From positions 55,659,182-55,723,181 of the forward strand of contig NC_079219.1 in the NCBI RefSeq assembly GCF_029633865.1: a stretch of DNA of 64,000 nucleotides, read 5' to 3'. Made by a program: the position numbers and the translations under genes. Shown one piece after another: positions 41,796 through 53,164 of the stretch. The number at the start of each line of letters is the position of its first letter. Position 1 is the first letter of the stretch. This DNA comes from Lampris incognitus. Its lineage: Eukaryota; Chordata; Actinopteri; Lampriformes; Lampridae. The notes under the pieces were generated by a model. It searched no databases, was not told the origin of the DNA, and worked only from the letters and a program-made list of their open reading frames with translations.

Positions 41796-44700
41796 ATGCC
41801 TGTGACATTACAGTTTCTCAGGGGTTTGCCCCGTGCCAAGCTCCTGGCCGCCAGCCTGTTACCGTGCCAACACCAGTCCCACTTTAGTCCTGTTTCCTCC
41901 TGGCCCACTTCACGACGCCCCTCCCATATCTGGCGATGCCATCTGTCATCGAGGAGTTACCGGACCACCTCACACCTTCATAGCTATACCCTCACCCCGC
42001 CGCAGGTCAACTCCATTCTCAAAGCCAATGAATACAGCTTCAAGGTTTGTGTTCTCACTCACTCACTCACTCTGTCTATTTACTGTCTCTTACTTACTCT
42101 CCCACACACTTACATTCGTCCATCCTTACATAAAACCTTTGACTTTGGGTTTTGATTTTGTACCACGGTTCTAGGTGCCAGAGTTTGATGGGAAGAACGT
42201 GTCATCTGTGATGGGATTTGACAGTAACCAACTACCAGCAAATGCTCCCATAGAGGATCGCCGCAGCGCAGCCACCTGTCTGCAGACAAGAGGGATGCTG
42301 CTGGGTGTGTTTGATGGCCACGCCGGCTGTGCCTGTGCGCAGGTAGAACTCATTTTGATCCACTTCAATCAAATGCGCATGCTTTAAACAATCCATCGAT
42401 CATTGTGAACCGCAGATCTGATGAGGTGAATAGCCCCGCACATCTGGACACATCGCTACTCGAAACCTCCACTCGCATAATTTGACAGTGGGAATAGTTA
42501 ACAATGCTCATTTGCTAGTATATAGTTACTACTACTACTACTACTCTCGGCTGCTCCCGTTAGGGGTCGCCACAGCGGATCATCCGTTTCCATTTCTTCC
42601 TGAGTCTTATTTATGATCCGCATATTTGATTTGGCAAAGATTTTACGCCGGATGCCCTTCCTGACGCAACCCTCCCCATTTGTCCGGGCTTGGGACCGGC
42701 ACTAAGGATGCACTGGCTTGTGCATCCTCAGTGGCTGGGTTCATTTGCTAGTATATCGATACATTTCAGTAAAATGCTACTTCCAACTATAAATCTGATA
42801 ATTTGAACCGCTAATGATGCACATTTGTAAGCCTGCACTGCATGATTCTATAAACCGCAAAGATCTGTACACCGGTTAATTTGTCAGTGGCCAACATATT
42901 GAAAAAGACCTTCAAGCCATAAAGAAGTTTATAAGTACCATCTAAAGTACCATATGAATATTTTATAAGTACCATTTGCTTTATACAGTACTTATCTACA
43001 GTATATACTTTGCTATTGCAGTGATGCAGGAGAAAAAATAAATTTTCTATTATGATAAAGTTGCACTGATTACATTCTGAAGATGAACAGATGAAGATTG
43101 TTTGATTTGCCGTGTTCCCTGTCTCTCTCGCCGACTGTCTTTCCCTCTGCCAGGCGCTGAGTGAGAGGTTGTTCTACTACATAGCCGTATCACTGCTGCC
43201 TCACAACACCCTGTGTGAACTGGAGGCGGCGGTGGAGGCCAGCCGGCCCCTCAGCCCCATTCTGCAGTGGCACAAACACCCCAACGACTACTTCAGCAGG
43301 GAGGCTCAGATGCTGTATTTCAACAGCCTCCGCACCTACTGGCAGGAGCTCATCGATCTCAACAGGTGAGGGGGTGGAACAGGTCAATGCAGATGATGTG
43401 TTGCAAAAATCTATTTCTTTTTCTCTCTTGCATTTGCAATCTCCTCTCTCTCGCTCACTTGGTCACTTTCTCGCTTGCACTCTCTCTTTCTCGCTGTCAT
43501 TTGCCGGTTTACCATCAATTGTTCAGTGGTTTTTAAATTAAAAATTTTTAATCCTTTAATTGAACTCCCTGTGTCCAGTTCGATATCATTGAAAACATTT
43601 AAGAGAATAGTGGAAAGTAGTTGACAAGAATGACTTGCCATGGGTGTCTGGGTAGTGTAGTGGTCTATTCCGTTACCTACCAACACGGGGATTGCCGGAT
43701 CAAATCCCCGTGTAACCTCCGGCTTGGTCGGGCATCTCTACAGACACCATTGGCCGTGTCTGCAGGTGGGAAGCCGGATGTGGGTATGTGTCCTGGTCGC
43801 TGCACTAGCATCTCCTCTGGTCGGTCGGGGCACTTGTTCAGGGGGGAGGGGGAACTGGGGGAAATAGTGTGATCCTCCCACGTGCTACGTCCCCCTGGTG
43901 GAACGCCTCACTGTCAGGTGAAAAGAAGCAGCTGGCGACTCCACGTGTATCGGAGGAGGTACGTGGTAGTCTGCAGCCCTCCCCGGGTCGGCAGAGGGGG
44001 TGGAGCAGTGACCGGGATGCCTCGGAAGAGTGGGGTAATTGGCCAAGTACAATCAGTCTTTGACAGTTACGTATGTTTGTTGATTGTGACGTCACCCAGC
44101 CGCCATTTTAGTGGTGTAGAAATAGCTAACACGGAGACAGGTAGCAGCAAATAAAATCACTTTTAAAGTAGCCACGGCAAAGCGTAAAAAGAGAGGATGC
44201 CATTCCGAGACAAACTTAGCAAGGATGCCAGGGACCGTTATTTGGAGAAATTGTCATCAATTAACAACATTGATCCATACAACCTGCCCACAAAATGGTG
44301 GAGTGCTGACCCCGCATTGCTGCTTCCATCCTCATACCTTGATATCACCAACTATCTTGTTTACAGTATAAGTGCTTATACCTGTGAACAGTTCTGAAAT
44401 TACAAATCCCTTGAGGCTCACGGACATTTCACCAATGGCTGGGTGCAGGAATTGTTTATATTTCGACCGGATCACTGCGACAACACAGTCCTGACAGCAA
44501 AGGTAAGCTAACTTTAGCTCTAAATCAAGGAAACTTGTGCTTAGCATAGTCGCCTTAACTTCCATTTACTTCCCCTTAAAAGTAAGATATTACAAATGTA
44601 CTACACATTTAGAGTGTTATCAAGGGCGAAACTTTAAGGAGGGAGGGTCATTATCTTACTTTTTGAGAACATTTTTGGGCTCGTTCGGGGTTGCCGAGGA

Positions 44701-47700
44701 CCACATTCACTAGCTAGCTAATGTTACCGGCTAGCTAACTTACCTTTAAAATGAGGTCCGCTACCATTAGCTTGCATTAACTTCGTCTACCAGATGGCTG
44801 GCATTTTCGATGATTGAGGTAACGTTAGCTAGCTAGCTAATTGTGCCAAATAGCTAGCACAACCACTGACTAAGTTCAGCTTTTCAGACTGTAAAAAGTG
44901 GGGGGACACACAGGGAATTATGCCCATGGCTGTAATAATGATGATATACTCATGTTATACTATCTTCGGGGCCTGATTGTGTTTTGTTTGTTTTGTTTAT
45001 TTTGAACATGGACAAATGTCAAACAGGAGGTAAAAATGAGCTAATCCTGTTGTCCTCTGTCTACCTGTCTTGTCTACAGGTCATGCACTCACAACGCCTG
45101 AGTGACACACCACTCAAGCCATGGGCCGTCATCAACTCATCCGGGGCTATAACGTCAGGTCACTGCCCATGTATGGCTGGCATAGCCGAGACATGCATAC
45201 ATGTGGCAGCTATGCTGTTCAAGTTGGAGGCGGTAGTCAGATGCAGGGAGACCAAAACAGTGACTGGCCAACCTGCATACAGGATGATACCAAGCAACAT
45301 CACAAAGGGGCAGAGGCAGGACACAGAATTGACTTCACCTCTTCCAAAGCGAAAAGAAAGTCTCTGAATAGACTCCTGGATGGTGAGGTAGAGAGCACGC
45401 CTGCTCTAAGGACTTCATCAAACACCTGCAAGTTCGGCATTGCTACACAGGAGCAGTGGGCGTCATATCTTGCACAACTGCAGAAAGTATCCCTGAAAGC
45501 TGCAATTCTGTCAAATTTGCCCGGTTATGGTGACGCATTTGCAGACCCTGTGCAGCCATTCTCAGCACCAGATTCGCTGCGCTGTCTCCGTGATGAGGAA
45601 ATAGATGGCAGTGAACTCTCTGTCTTGAGCTTGCACTGCAAAACCTTGGCAAGTAAGGTAGACGTTTCACCTGAGCAGGCACACGTCATTGAAAGACAGA
45701 CCAGAAAGCAGCACCAATCCTCATCTTGGCATCACTTCCACACTGGAAGGATAACTGCATCAAATATGCATTCAGTCTTCATGTCTGACTTGGACAAGCC
45801 TGCACTGTCTGTTATCCCAGCAGCGGTCCTCTGAACAAATGTGCTGCTACTGCATGGGGAAGACAAAATGAGGAGAATGCAAGAACACAGTATAGAGTGC
45901 AGGCTGAGAAACAGTCTTCTCTACATCACAGTGATGAGTGTGGCTTCATCATAAACCCCAAGTTTCCTCAGGCTGGGGCATCGCCAGACGGGATGGTGCA
46001 GTGCACCTGCTGTGGAAGAGGCCACATTGAGGTACAGTGCCCGTACAAGCACCGTGAGAGCACTGTCAAGGAGGCATGCAGTGACAGACACTTCTGTTTG
46101 GAAGTAGCGGATGGAGAGCTACAGCTTAACGAAGGGTAGTCCACACTACAAGCAGGTCCAGACACAAATGTTTGTGGCTGATCTGGAGTACTGTGACTTT
46201 GTTTTGTGGACTTCCAAAAACTGCGCTGTATTGCGTGTTGCGCCTCACCCACAACTCCGGCGTGCTCTTTTGAAAAAGGCACAGCACTTCTTTGAGCATG
46301 CGTGTCTCCCTGAACTTGTAGGCTGTTGCTTCACTCAGGGTGCAGGACAGACGCCACTTGAGGGGATTTCTGTTCCTGCAGGGAATCGGAAAAGACCACG
46401 CCAAACATCCGACACAGAGGTTCAGGGTTAGTTGTGTGCCTTCTTTTATCTGAATCGCTGTAGTATTTTGCGTTATTTAGATATGGACTAGTCTTCTGTC
46501 GCAAGTTGACTGACCAGGGAAGACACGCTCTTTCTTTTACTTATGTCTCTCTTACACACACATCTGCCGATACGTACAGGACAAAAAAGATACTCAGATG
46601 TTTAGAAAAACTTGTTTACGTTGCTTATGATACCGAAGCATGTACTGTACTTATTTGTATTGTGCAGATGAGCTTCAGATACTTGTAAATACATAACTAA
46701 ATGAACTTCAGTGCATGCACTTTGGATAACATTTGGTTTCCTTGCGCCATTTGGCTGTGAAAATGTTGATTTAATGACATTTATGAAAAGTCAACTTATT
46801 CAACTTTATTGTTGGTGACAGTGGTGCAAGTATTCAGATCCTTTACTTGAATACGTACATGTTTGATTGATGTGACAGCTGCATTCATTTGAATGGCGCG
46901 GTTAAAGGCTGAGCTTAACATCAGCACACATCACATTTTTAATCTATGGCTGGACACTGGTTTGTCAGCGCACAACAGATGGCGACAACCTTATCTAAAA
47001 ATGTGACTGCCTCACCTTCACATGGAGGCATCACGTCGACGGGTGTGGTTCCTGTTAAGATTTTGCACTTCTGACAAACATCTCCGATGACGCTTTCAAC
47101 ACGGGTTCTCAGATGTGTGTGTCTGTTGTGCGTCTTCTTTTATTACCATTCAAAAAAGAAAGCGAATGAAAGGAAAGCGCTGCAAGTAGAGGACAGCGTC
47201 TACCACAGAAATACCAGAAACATGGCGGCTGACTCAGAGCGCGCTCGTGTGTGACGTCATCTGTTGAAGACCTGTCGAGGAGAAAAAGGGAGGAACTCCC
47301 CCCCCTCCCCCCCGAAAAAGAAAAGAATGGCTTACCGTTCTCAAAATAAATAAAAGGAACGAATTGTTCTGCATTACGTAATCTCTGTTTACATGTCAGA
47401 TCGTCCACCTCGGGGGGGAGGGGGGGGGGGTAAGAAGTGTGTTTTGTTCTGTTGGTATTTTGGCGTGTCCACATGGCCGCCTTATTCAGAACCTTGAATA
47501 TTGCACTAAAGTAGCCTCACTGAAATGCATTTATGGGTTGATTTGCTCTCTCTCTCCCCCCCTTCCTCGCTCTCTCTCTCTCTCCATCTTCCTCCCTCCA
47601 TCTTCCTCCCTCTTTTGCCGTTTATCTTGCGTTCTCGTCTGTTCGTGTTTCTCGCTCTCTTCCTCTCGTTCTTTTCCACTTGGATTTTTCTTCCGCCGTC

Positions 47701-50433
47701 TTTTTCTCCCTCGCCCTCTCTTTCATAGACGTTTCTCTGACATGACTCTGTGTTTGTGTGTTTCTCTGTGTGTCTATGTGCCGTGCGCCCGTGTCTGTCT
47801 GTCTGCAGCCCGGAGGAGACTCCGGACACGGCGGAGGCGTTGCTGAACGCCTTCAAGAGGCTGGACAACGACCTGTCTCTGGAGGCTCAGGTCAGGAAGC
47901 CGGGCGGGAAATGTCCTGTGTACTTTTCCCTCTTGTGCAGCGCGTTGACCGGAGGCTAACGGTGTTCTTGCTGTCTAGGTGGGGGACCCGAATGCCTTCT
48001 TGCACTACTGGGTTCTGAGAGTGGCCTTCTCCGGAGCGACCGCCTGCGTGGCTCACATCGACGGGCCAGATCTGTACGCATGCTTCCTCCACGCTCATTC
48101 ATCTCGCTCACTCGCTGCTCCCTGTAGTTAGCGGTTCAAATCTTTTTTATCTTTTGATATGAAAATATCGTGTCCCAACATGGAACAGCAGGCTCGTAGT
48201 TGCGATGGACTGAGAACCTGTTTGGGGCGTCTCCCTGCCTTCCACCCAATGCATGCTGGGATAGGCTCCATGATTGAATTAGGTTAGGGTTAGCGGGTAT
48301 ACATAATGGACGAGGCTCAGCGTTTTCGGTTTTTATTTTTCAAAGCCATCCAGCATGCCGACTTTTGCCGCAAGAGGACACTGTTACATAACCTCACACG
48401 AACAGGAACAACCGTTGGGTCCATGGAAACATAACATCCGGGTGAAAATCAGTTTAAACCGCTCTTTAAAATGAGGTCCGCTACCATTAGCTTGCATTAA
48501 CTTCGTCTACCAGATGGCTGGCATTTTCGATGATTGAGGTAACGTTAGCTAGCTAGCTAATTGTGCCAAATAGCTAGCACAACCACTGACTAAGTTCAGC
48601 TTTTCAGACTGTAAAAAGTGGGGGGAGAAGGGGGACGCACAGGGAATTATGCCCATGGCTGTAATAATGATGATATAGTCATGTTATACTATCTTCGGGG
48701 CCTGATTGTGTTTTGTTTGTTCCTTTTAAAAAATCTGGGTATTCCGACAACGCTGAGCCTTGATGATGGGTGGCTAAGATATGATACTGTATATTCATAT
48801 GTATTATCCAGACTGTTGATCTCTGCATTCAGTTCTTTTGAATGGTACACAAGTATGGGATTCAATCAGTTATTTAATTTATAATAGAATCAAAATTGTG
48901 CATTTCGACCAAACCTTTTAAAATGTAAAACGAGCCTGCTGTCGAGCTGAACAAGCCTGGATTTTCATGTTTGTCTCCAGATCTGTTTGTACATGTCAAT
49001 GGAGGACATTTCTGAGCTTTTCTTTTCTTGTCCCCCTTCCTCTCTGTTCTCAAGGTACATAGCCAATGCAGGGGACGGCCGGGCAGTGCTGGGGGTGCAG
49101 GAGGAGGACGGCTCATTCAGCGCTCACACGCTCTCCAATGATCACAATGCCCAGAATGAGGAAGAGGTGGCTCGAATACGGAGCGAGCACCCTCCATCCG
49201 AGAAGAAGACGGTCGTACGACAGGTAACGCGCCCGCCGGTCGTGGATCTGAGCCAACAATGGCATTTGCCACTGTGACAAGGGTGAATCTATCTCTTTCC
49301 TTCAAGATTAATATCGTCTATCTCTCTCTCTCTGTTCCTGTCTGTCCCTCCTTCCCATCCCCCCAAAACAGGACCGGTTGCTCGGCCTCCTTATGCCCTT
49401 CCGTGCGTTTGGCGATGTGAAGTTCAAGTGGAGTATCGAGTTGCAGAAGTGCGTACTGGAGTCGGGACCCGACCAGCTCCATGAAAACGAGCACACCAAG
49501 TTTATACCCCCCAACTACCACACACCCCCGTACCTGACCGCCGAGCCGGAGATTACATACCACAAGCTACGGCCACAGGATCGCTTCCTGGTGAGAGAGA
49601 GTGAAAGAGAAACAAAAAAACAAAACGATTTATCGAGGCCTAGAATGTCACATAACAAAGTCATTTGGGGAGGGTTGTGGTTGTAGTAGATGATTCAAGA
49701 ATAAGATTTCAGCCGTTTGAAAATAACTCACTTTGTTCTTACACAGCAGTTGCTGAAGTGAAAGTGAAGCTCATCCTGGTGTAAGGCGTAATACATTTCC
49801 CTCATCTTAAGAGTTGCTTACAGAATAGCCCTGTTTTGGAAGATGTAATATACGTGTTTTTGTAATGGTCAGTATTGTGGGGTACAAGCCCAGCCCTTCT
49901 GACTGGCGTTTGTATGTACACCCAGAGTTCACAGGGTCACCCTGGGGTGTCCGAGTTACCGTCCTCCCAAAGTCCGTAAACAGTCATGTTCATGCGTCAG
50001 TGTTAATCCCCACGTTAATTCCTGACGGCTTTTACAACCTCTGTCCTTACAGGTGATTGGTTCTGACGGCCTCTGGGAGACCCTCCACAGACAGGAAGTG
50101 GTCCGTATCGTGGGAGAGTATTTAACGGGGGTGCACCAGCAACAGCCCCTCACCGTAGGAGGCTACAGGGTCACCCTGGGACAGATGCAGGGGCTGCTGG
50201 AGGAGCGGAAGGCCCGCATGTCCTCCGCGTTCGAGGATCAGAACGCGGCGACCCACTTGATCCGCCACGCGGTGGGGAACAATGAATTCGGCACCATAGA
50301 CCACGAGAGACTGTCCAAGATGCTGTCCCTGCCCGAGGAGCTGGCCCGCATGTATCGCGATGACATCACCATCATCATAGCTCAGTTCAACCCTCACGTG
50401 ATCGGAGCACAGAGACAAGAGGATCAGTCCTGA
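41796..50433 (+). CDS. PDP1: PDP1, pyruvate dehydrogenase phosphatase catalytic subunit 1 (8 coding exons)
   Basis: Coding exons: 41796-42044 (exon begins 41737), 42175-42342, 43154-43365, 47809-47890, 47979-48073, 49055-49223, 49372-49590, 50053-50433. They join in frame to 524 aa (human 537). The enzyme is a Mg/Mn-dependent PPM phosphatase of the mitochondrial matrix that dephosphorylates the E1-alpha subunit and reactivates pyruvate dehydrogenase. The first 60 or so residues are basic and hydroxylated with few acids (LRGLPRAKLLAASLL), a mitochondrial presequence. Then TPPQVNSILKANEYSF, the metal-binding GVFDGHAG (about residue 127), DHNAQN, FRAFGD (about 336), SDGLWE (about 402) and YRDDITIII (about 499). 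ATG 41796 matches human MPAPTQ in position relative to the acceptor. The three-exon upstream part is separated from exon 4 by 4.4 kb holding a SINE and an ISL2EU-like transposon. The gene appears intact. Confidence 0.95.
42525..42745 (-). mobile_element. RTE-type LINE 3' end, PDP1 intron after coding exon 2
   Basis: (TAC)n followed by CGGCTGCTCCCGTTAGGGGT, CGCCACAGCGGATCATCCGT, GCCGGATGCCCTTCCTGACG and CAACCCTCCCCATTTGTCCG. In reverse this is the 3' UTR of a fish RTE-like element ending in a TAG/GTA trinucleotide tail. Confidence 0.75.
43638..44052 (+). mobile_element. tRNA-derived SINE, copy 6 (family A), cut at its 3' end
   Basis: Same family as the five TMEM245 copies; box A is TAGTGTAGTGGTCT and box B is mutated (GGATCAAATCCCC). 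It stops at GGCCAAGTACAAT, where other copies continue TGGGGAGAAAAA. The break coincides with the left edge of the YqaJ-bearing transposon, which therefore inserted into it or replaced its tail. Confidence 0.85.
44197..46431 (+). pseudogene. transposon-encoded SWIM zinc finger + YqaJ-like nuclease protein, decayed
   Basis: Exon 1 44197-44502 (MPFRDKLSKDARDRYLEKL) and exon 2 from 45080. The join gives VLTAKVMHSQRLSDTPLKPW, then a SWIM-type zinc finger CPC...CIH (about 45165-45215), a lysine-rich linker, and a YqaJ/lambda-exonuclease-like core with SSSWHHFHTGRITASNMHS, GFIINPKFPQAGASPDG, IEVQCPYKHRE, YKQVQTQM and CDFVLWTS. It ends TSDTEVQG at about 46428. It is dead: a stop interrupts exon 1 near 44394, frameshifts lie near 45330 and 45830, and another break is near 46137. 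The core motif reads EVQ where active family members have ExK. The function in the transposon is unknown; an exonuclease helping insertion or recombination is inferred from the fold. Confidence 0.75.
46432..46938. other. spacer between the two transposon genes
   Basis: AT-rich, presumably the 3' UTRs of both convergent genes (TTTTATCTGAATCG onward). No other feature seen. Confidence 0.4.
46939..47139 (-). pseudogene. C-terminal remnant of a DDE (DDE_Tnp_4-type) transposase
   Basis: A minus-strand open segment reads HLRTRVESVIGDVCQKCKIL, continues TGTTPVDVMPPCEG and VTFLDKVVAICCALTN and stops at 46939-46941. The pattern RVxVExxIG...FxxL...I..ICxALxN is the end of IS4/ISL2EU/Harbinger-group transposases. 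Everything upstream of about 47139 is missing or in an unrecognised exon. Confidence 0.55.
47141..47808. other. PDP1 intron between coding exons 3 and 4, right part
   Basis: It contains a poly-C/poly-G patch (47297-47312, 47410-47430) and CT/TTCC-rich pyrimidine runs leading to the exon 4 acceptor at 47807-47808. No exon seen. Confidence 0.4.
48195..48270 (+). repeat. L2-tailed SINE fragment (family B), PDP1 intron after coding exon 5
   Basis: GATGGACTGAGAACCTG, GGGGCGTCTCCCTGCC and CCCAATGCATGCTGGGATAG match the 3' module of the family B SINE. Short and diverged. Confidence 0.55.
48464..48721. repeat. second copy of an intron segment of the ISL2EU-like element
   Basis: It is almost identical to 44744-44992, the intron of the YqaJ gene: shared words include GAGGTCCGCTACCATTAGCT, CTACCAGATGGCTGGCATTT and CATGGCTGTAATAATGATGA. 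There is one 9-bp length difference near 48626 and very few substitutions. Flanks on both sides differ. It lies in the PDP1 intron between coding exons 5 and 6. Confidence 0.9.
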
Positions 50434-52335
50434 TCCAGAGCAGCCAATAAGCAGACAGAAACCCTTCGCTGGTGTCGTACTGAGGACTAGCATGCACACA
50501 CACAAACACTCATCCCCTCTAGCCACGCACATGTATTCACAAGCACATAATCTGCGGGCACACCCGCCCTACCGAAGAGAAGAGGTATCTGTCCAGCAAA
50601 CGGAGTTATTTTAAGACTTTTTTTGTGTCAAGAAAGAACTTCCCGTTCGTACGCAAGTCCCACAGAGACCCGAGCTCCTTTGAGGGTTCCACAAAACCAG
50701 ATCTCCCAGGATGAGTTTAACGACTCTGGATCACCTTTCTCTTTGCCTATTTCAGCCTCTCGCACACCTTAGATATTTATGCCGTGCGGCTACTCTGAAT
50801 TTCCGTCACAGCTGTCGATATGAAAGAGTCATGGCCGGCGGGAAGCCGAGGCATGCTACCCTTTGTGCCAAGATTCAACCACCTCTAACGGTGTAACTGG
50901 GGCAGGATTTATGGGGATTCCGAAGGGGGTTCGAAGTATAGGGCTTCGCAGGGAATGAGGCGTTGAGGCACGCAGCGTTGAGCCGCCCTCTTATTTTCGC
51001 TTTCGGAGGTGGACCCGAATCAGCCTGCGCCATTGAAGCGCCGCACCCTTCTCTTGAGTCGTCTGTTTTTGATAATCCGTACCGCTTTGCGCGGGCAGTT
51101 TCAGGCGCCATCCTTTCCGTGGTCTTTTCTGCTTTTACTTGATGTTACATTGGATGGCCGTGCGCGTCCCCCCCCCCCTCCCCCCGTATGTTCCCCTCAT
51201 TCCACGTGCGGTTCTGTGGGACTCTTGGTGCCTCCCCAGCACGCTGTGTTCCCACATTTGTTTTGCGTCGGTCTAAAATCAGATAGGACCGTGAACCTTA
51301 GAAGGACTTGCATCACGTCGCCGCTGCGGATGGAATGCTGTCCACCTTGCTTCGCCACGACTTGACTCCGGCGAAGGATGTGATCAGAAAAAGCTGATAA
51401 CCGCTAAAGGCGGAGCGGTAAATTCCACCGAGCTGTGGTCAACATCTCGGCCCAGACGGCGGACGAGAGTCGAGCGGGGGTCCTTCTGATATTCCACATA
51501 TTGGTGTTCTGATGTTCCTCGGTTGGAACGGAGCCATTGATTAACCACTCCCGGCAGACAAACACTGGCTACCGCGCCAAGGTCAAGGTCAAGGTCACGT
51601 CAACTTTGTTCATTGAGCCCTAAGTAGCGGTTAGTCTCGGGGGCGCCACGTGTCACGCGGGGCAATACAGCTCCGTGCACACAGCAGAGGCGCGCCAGCC
51701 TCGGTAAACGACCAGGCCGTGTGAGTTTCTGAACAGTTGGTTAGTGATCTCAAGAGTCCGTGGTAACTTGTGTTTATTTGACGGGGGGGTCGTAGGTCAC
51801 TGGGTGAAAAAAGGGACACGTTTAAATCTGTCCACGTCTGCGTTTTTGCTCGTAACGCGTTCCTCTTCTGTACAGTTGTCCAAGAGTGGACGCAGGGTGT
51901 ATTTAATTCGGGTGGTAGGGAAGAATATATGTGTATAATGCCTTATAGATTTTTTTTTTATTTTTTTTTACGGTGGGTCGCTGGTTTCCTGGTTGACTGT
52001 TTGTTACTGGTTAGGCCATATAATCATTCGTAATGACATGAATGTACATATGGTTTAAATTTTTAAAACAAAACAGATGCAAGCTAGTCCTCCTGGCACA
52101 GTCCCTGTTGGGACACTTACTCAACGGGCTCTGGGTGTAGCCGGCTTTATCGACGGGCAAACGAACGGGGAGAGCGTGAAATCTTCGAGAGGGTGTCTGA
52201 ATACTTGAAGGTTATTTATTCAGCTTTAGCGACATGTTACACTTCTGTTATCTACGGTTTTACCAGTAAAACGTAACCTACGTGTATTCTGTTTTGTATC
52301 TGGAATGTTGTAATAAAAGATTGAATATGTGCCAT
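50434..52335 (+). other. PDP1: PDP1 3' UTR
   Basis: From the stop codon to just after the poly(A) signal at 52312-52317. It is largely repeat-free and GC-balanced, as expected for a conserved UTR. Short open frames inside are chance. Confidence 0.7.
52312..52317 (+). terminator. PDP1: PDP1 poly(A) signal (AATAAA)
   Basis: AATAAA within TGTTGTAATAAAAGATTG, followed by the GT-rich TGTGCCATCTGG. It is the only canonical signal with good context after the stop. Confidence 0.7.
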
Positions 52336-52480
52336 CTGGTAAGCGTGGGTTGTCGGCGTGCTGTCGTATCTGAGAGCTGACCTGTTCGGGCGCCACCGGC
52401 CCAGGATGCAGCCGGACCGCTCCACTAACGAGCAGAAGGTCAAGGTGATCCTGGGCTAATTCTGTCCCTGTGTGCACATG

Positions 52481-52482
<2 letters not shown>

Positions 52483-52540
<58 letters not shown>
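52483..52540. repeat. (TG)n microsatellite
   Basis: About 28 TG units, uninterrupted. Confidence 0.95.
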
Positions 52541-52542
<2 letters not shown>

Positions 52543-52724
52543 AGAATGGGTCAGTACAATGTTGGCCTGACTTGTAGTCGTTCTGCACTACGTCTCAAAT
52601 TGCACATTACTGTATAGGACAGAATGAGAGACAGCTCACATGACACACCAGCCTGATATTTATGCTGGCTGGATTACTTCTCAGTGGAAGACTTAATGTC
52701 ACAATATCTCGCCAGGATTGTTTC

Positions 52725-53066
52725 AACAGATACTACTGCTACTACTACTACTACTACTACAATTTCGGCTGTTCCCGTTAGGGGGCGCCACAGCGGATCA
52801 TCTGTTTCCATCTCTTCCTGTCCTCTGCATCTTCCTCTGTCACACCAGCCACCTGCATGTCCTCCCTCACCACATCCATAAACCTCCTCTTCGGCCTTCC
52901 TCTTCTCCTCTTCCCTGGCAGCTCCATATTCAGCATCCTTCTCCCAGTATACCCAGCGTCTCTCCTCCACACATGTCCAAACCACCTCAGTCTTGCCTCT
53001 CTTGCTTTGTCTCCGACCCGTCCAACCCGAGTTGTCCCTCTGATATACTCGTTCCGGTTGTTTAAC
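52725..53066 (-). mobile_element. RTE-type LINE 3' end with C-terminal coding part
   Basis: On the minus strand it encodes MWRRDAGYTGRRMLNMELPG, KRRRGRPKRRFMDVVREDM and EDAEDRKRWKQMIRCG, a C-terminal stretch very common in fish RTE-like reverse transcriptases. It then runs through GGCGCCCCCTAACGGG to a (TAG)n tail at 52725-52760. 5' truncated at about 53066. Confidence 0.8.
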
Positions 53067-53123
53067 AGATTGTTTGAACGGATAAAATGTGTTGAGGCGT
53101 TTTGCTAGAGACCGGTTACGCGA

Positions 53124-53164
53124 GCGTGCACTGCGCCGCCACTAGATGGCGGTGCAGTGCACGC
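53124..53164. repeat. 18-bp inverted repeat with 5-bp loop
   Basis: Arms GCGTGCACTGCGCCGCCA and TGGCGGTGCAGTGCACGC around CTAGA; one mismatch, which would be a G-U pair in RNA. Confidence 0.85.

Larger units (their letters stand above)
44053..47140. mobile_element. ISL2EU-like DNA transposon remnant, PDP1 intron after coding exon 3
   Basis: The left edge is the SINE breakpoint at 44053 (CAGTCTTTGACAG). Inside are a plus-strand SWIM/YqaJ gene relic (44197-46431) and, tail to tail on the minus strand, the end of a DDE transposase (46939-47139). ISL2EU (IS4EU) elements are known to pair a transposase with a YqaJ-type nuclease protein, which is the basis for the class. No matching right terminal repeat was found and most of the transposase is missing, so the right edge is uncertain. 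Confidence 0.55.

Noticed and set aside
47503-47530. MicroRNA of the miR-25/92 seed family
   Set aside because: The seed-like word stands alone; no complementary arm within 80 bases on either side.
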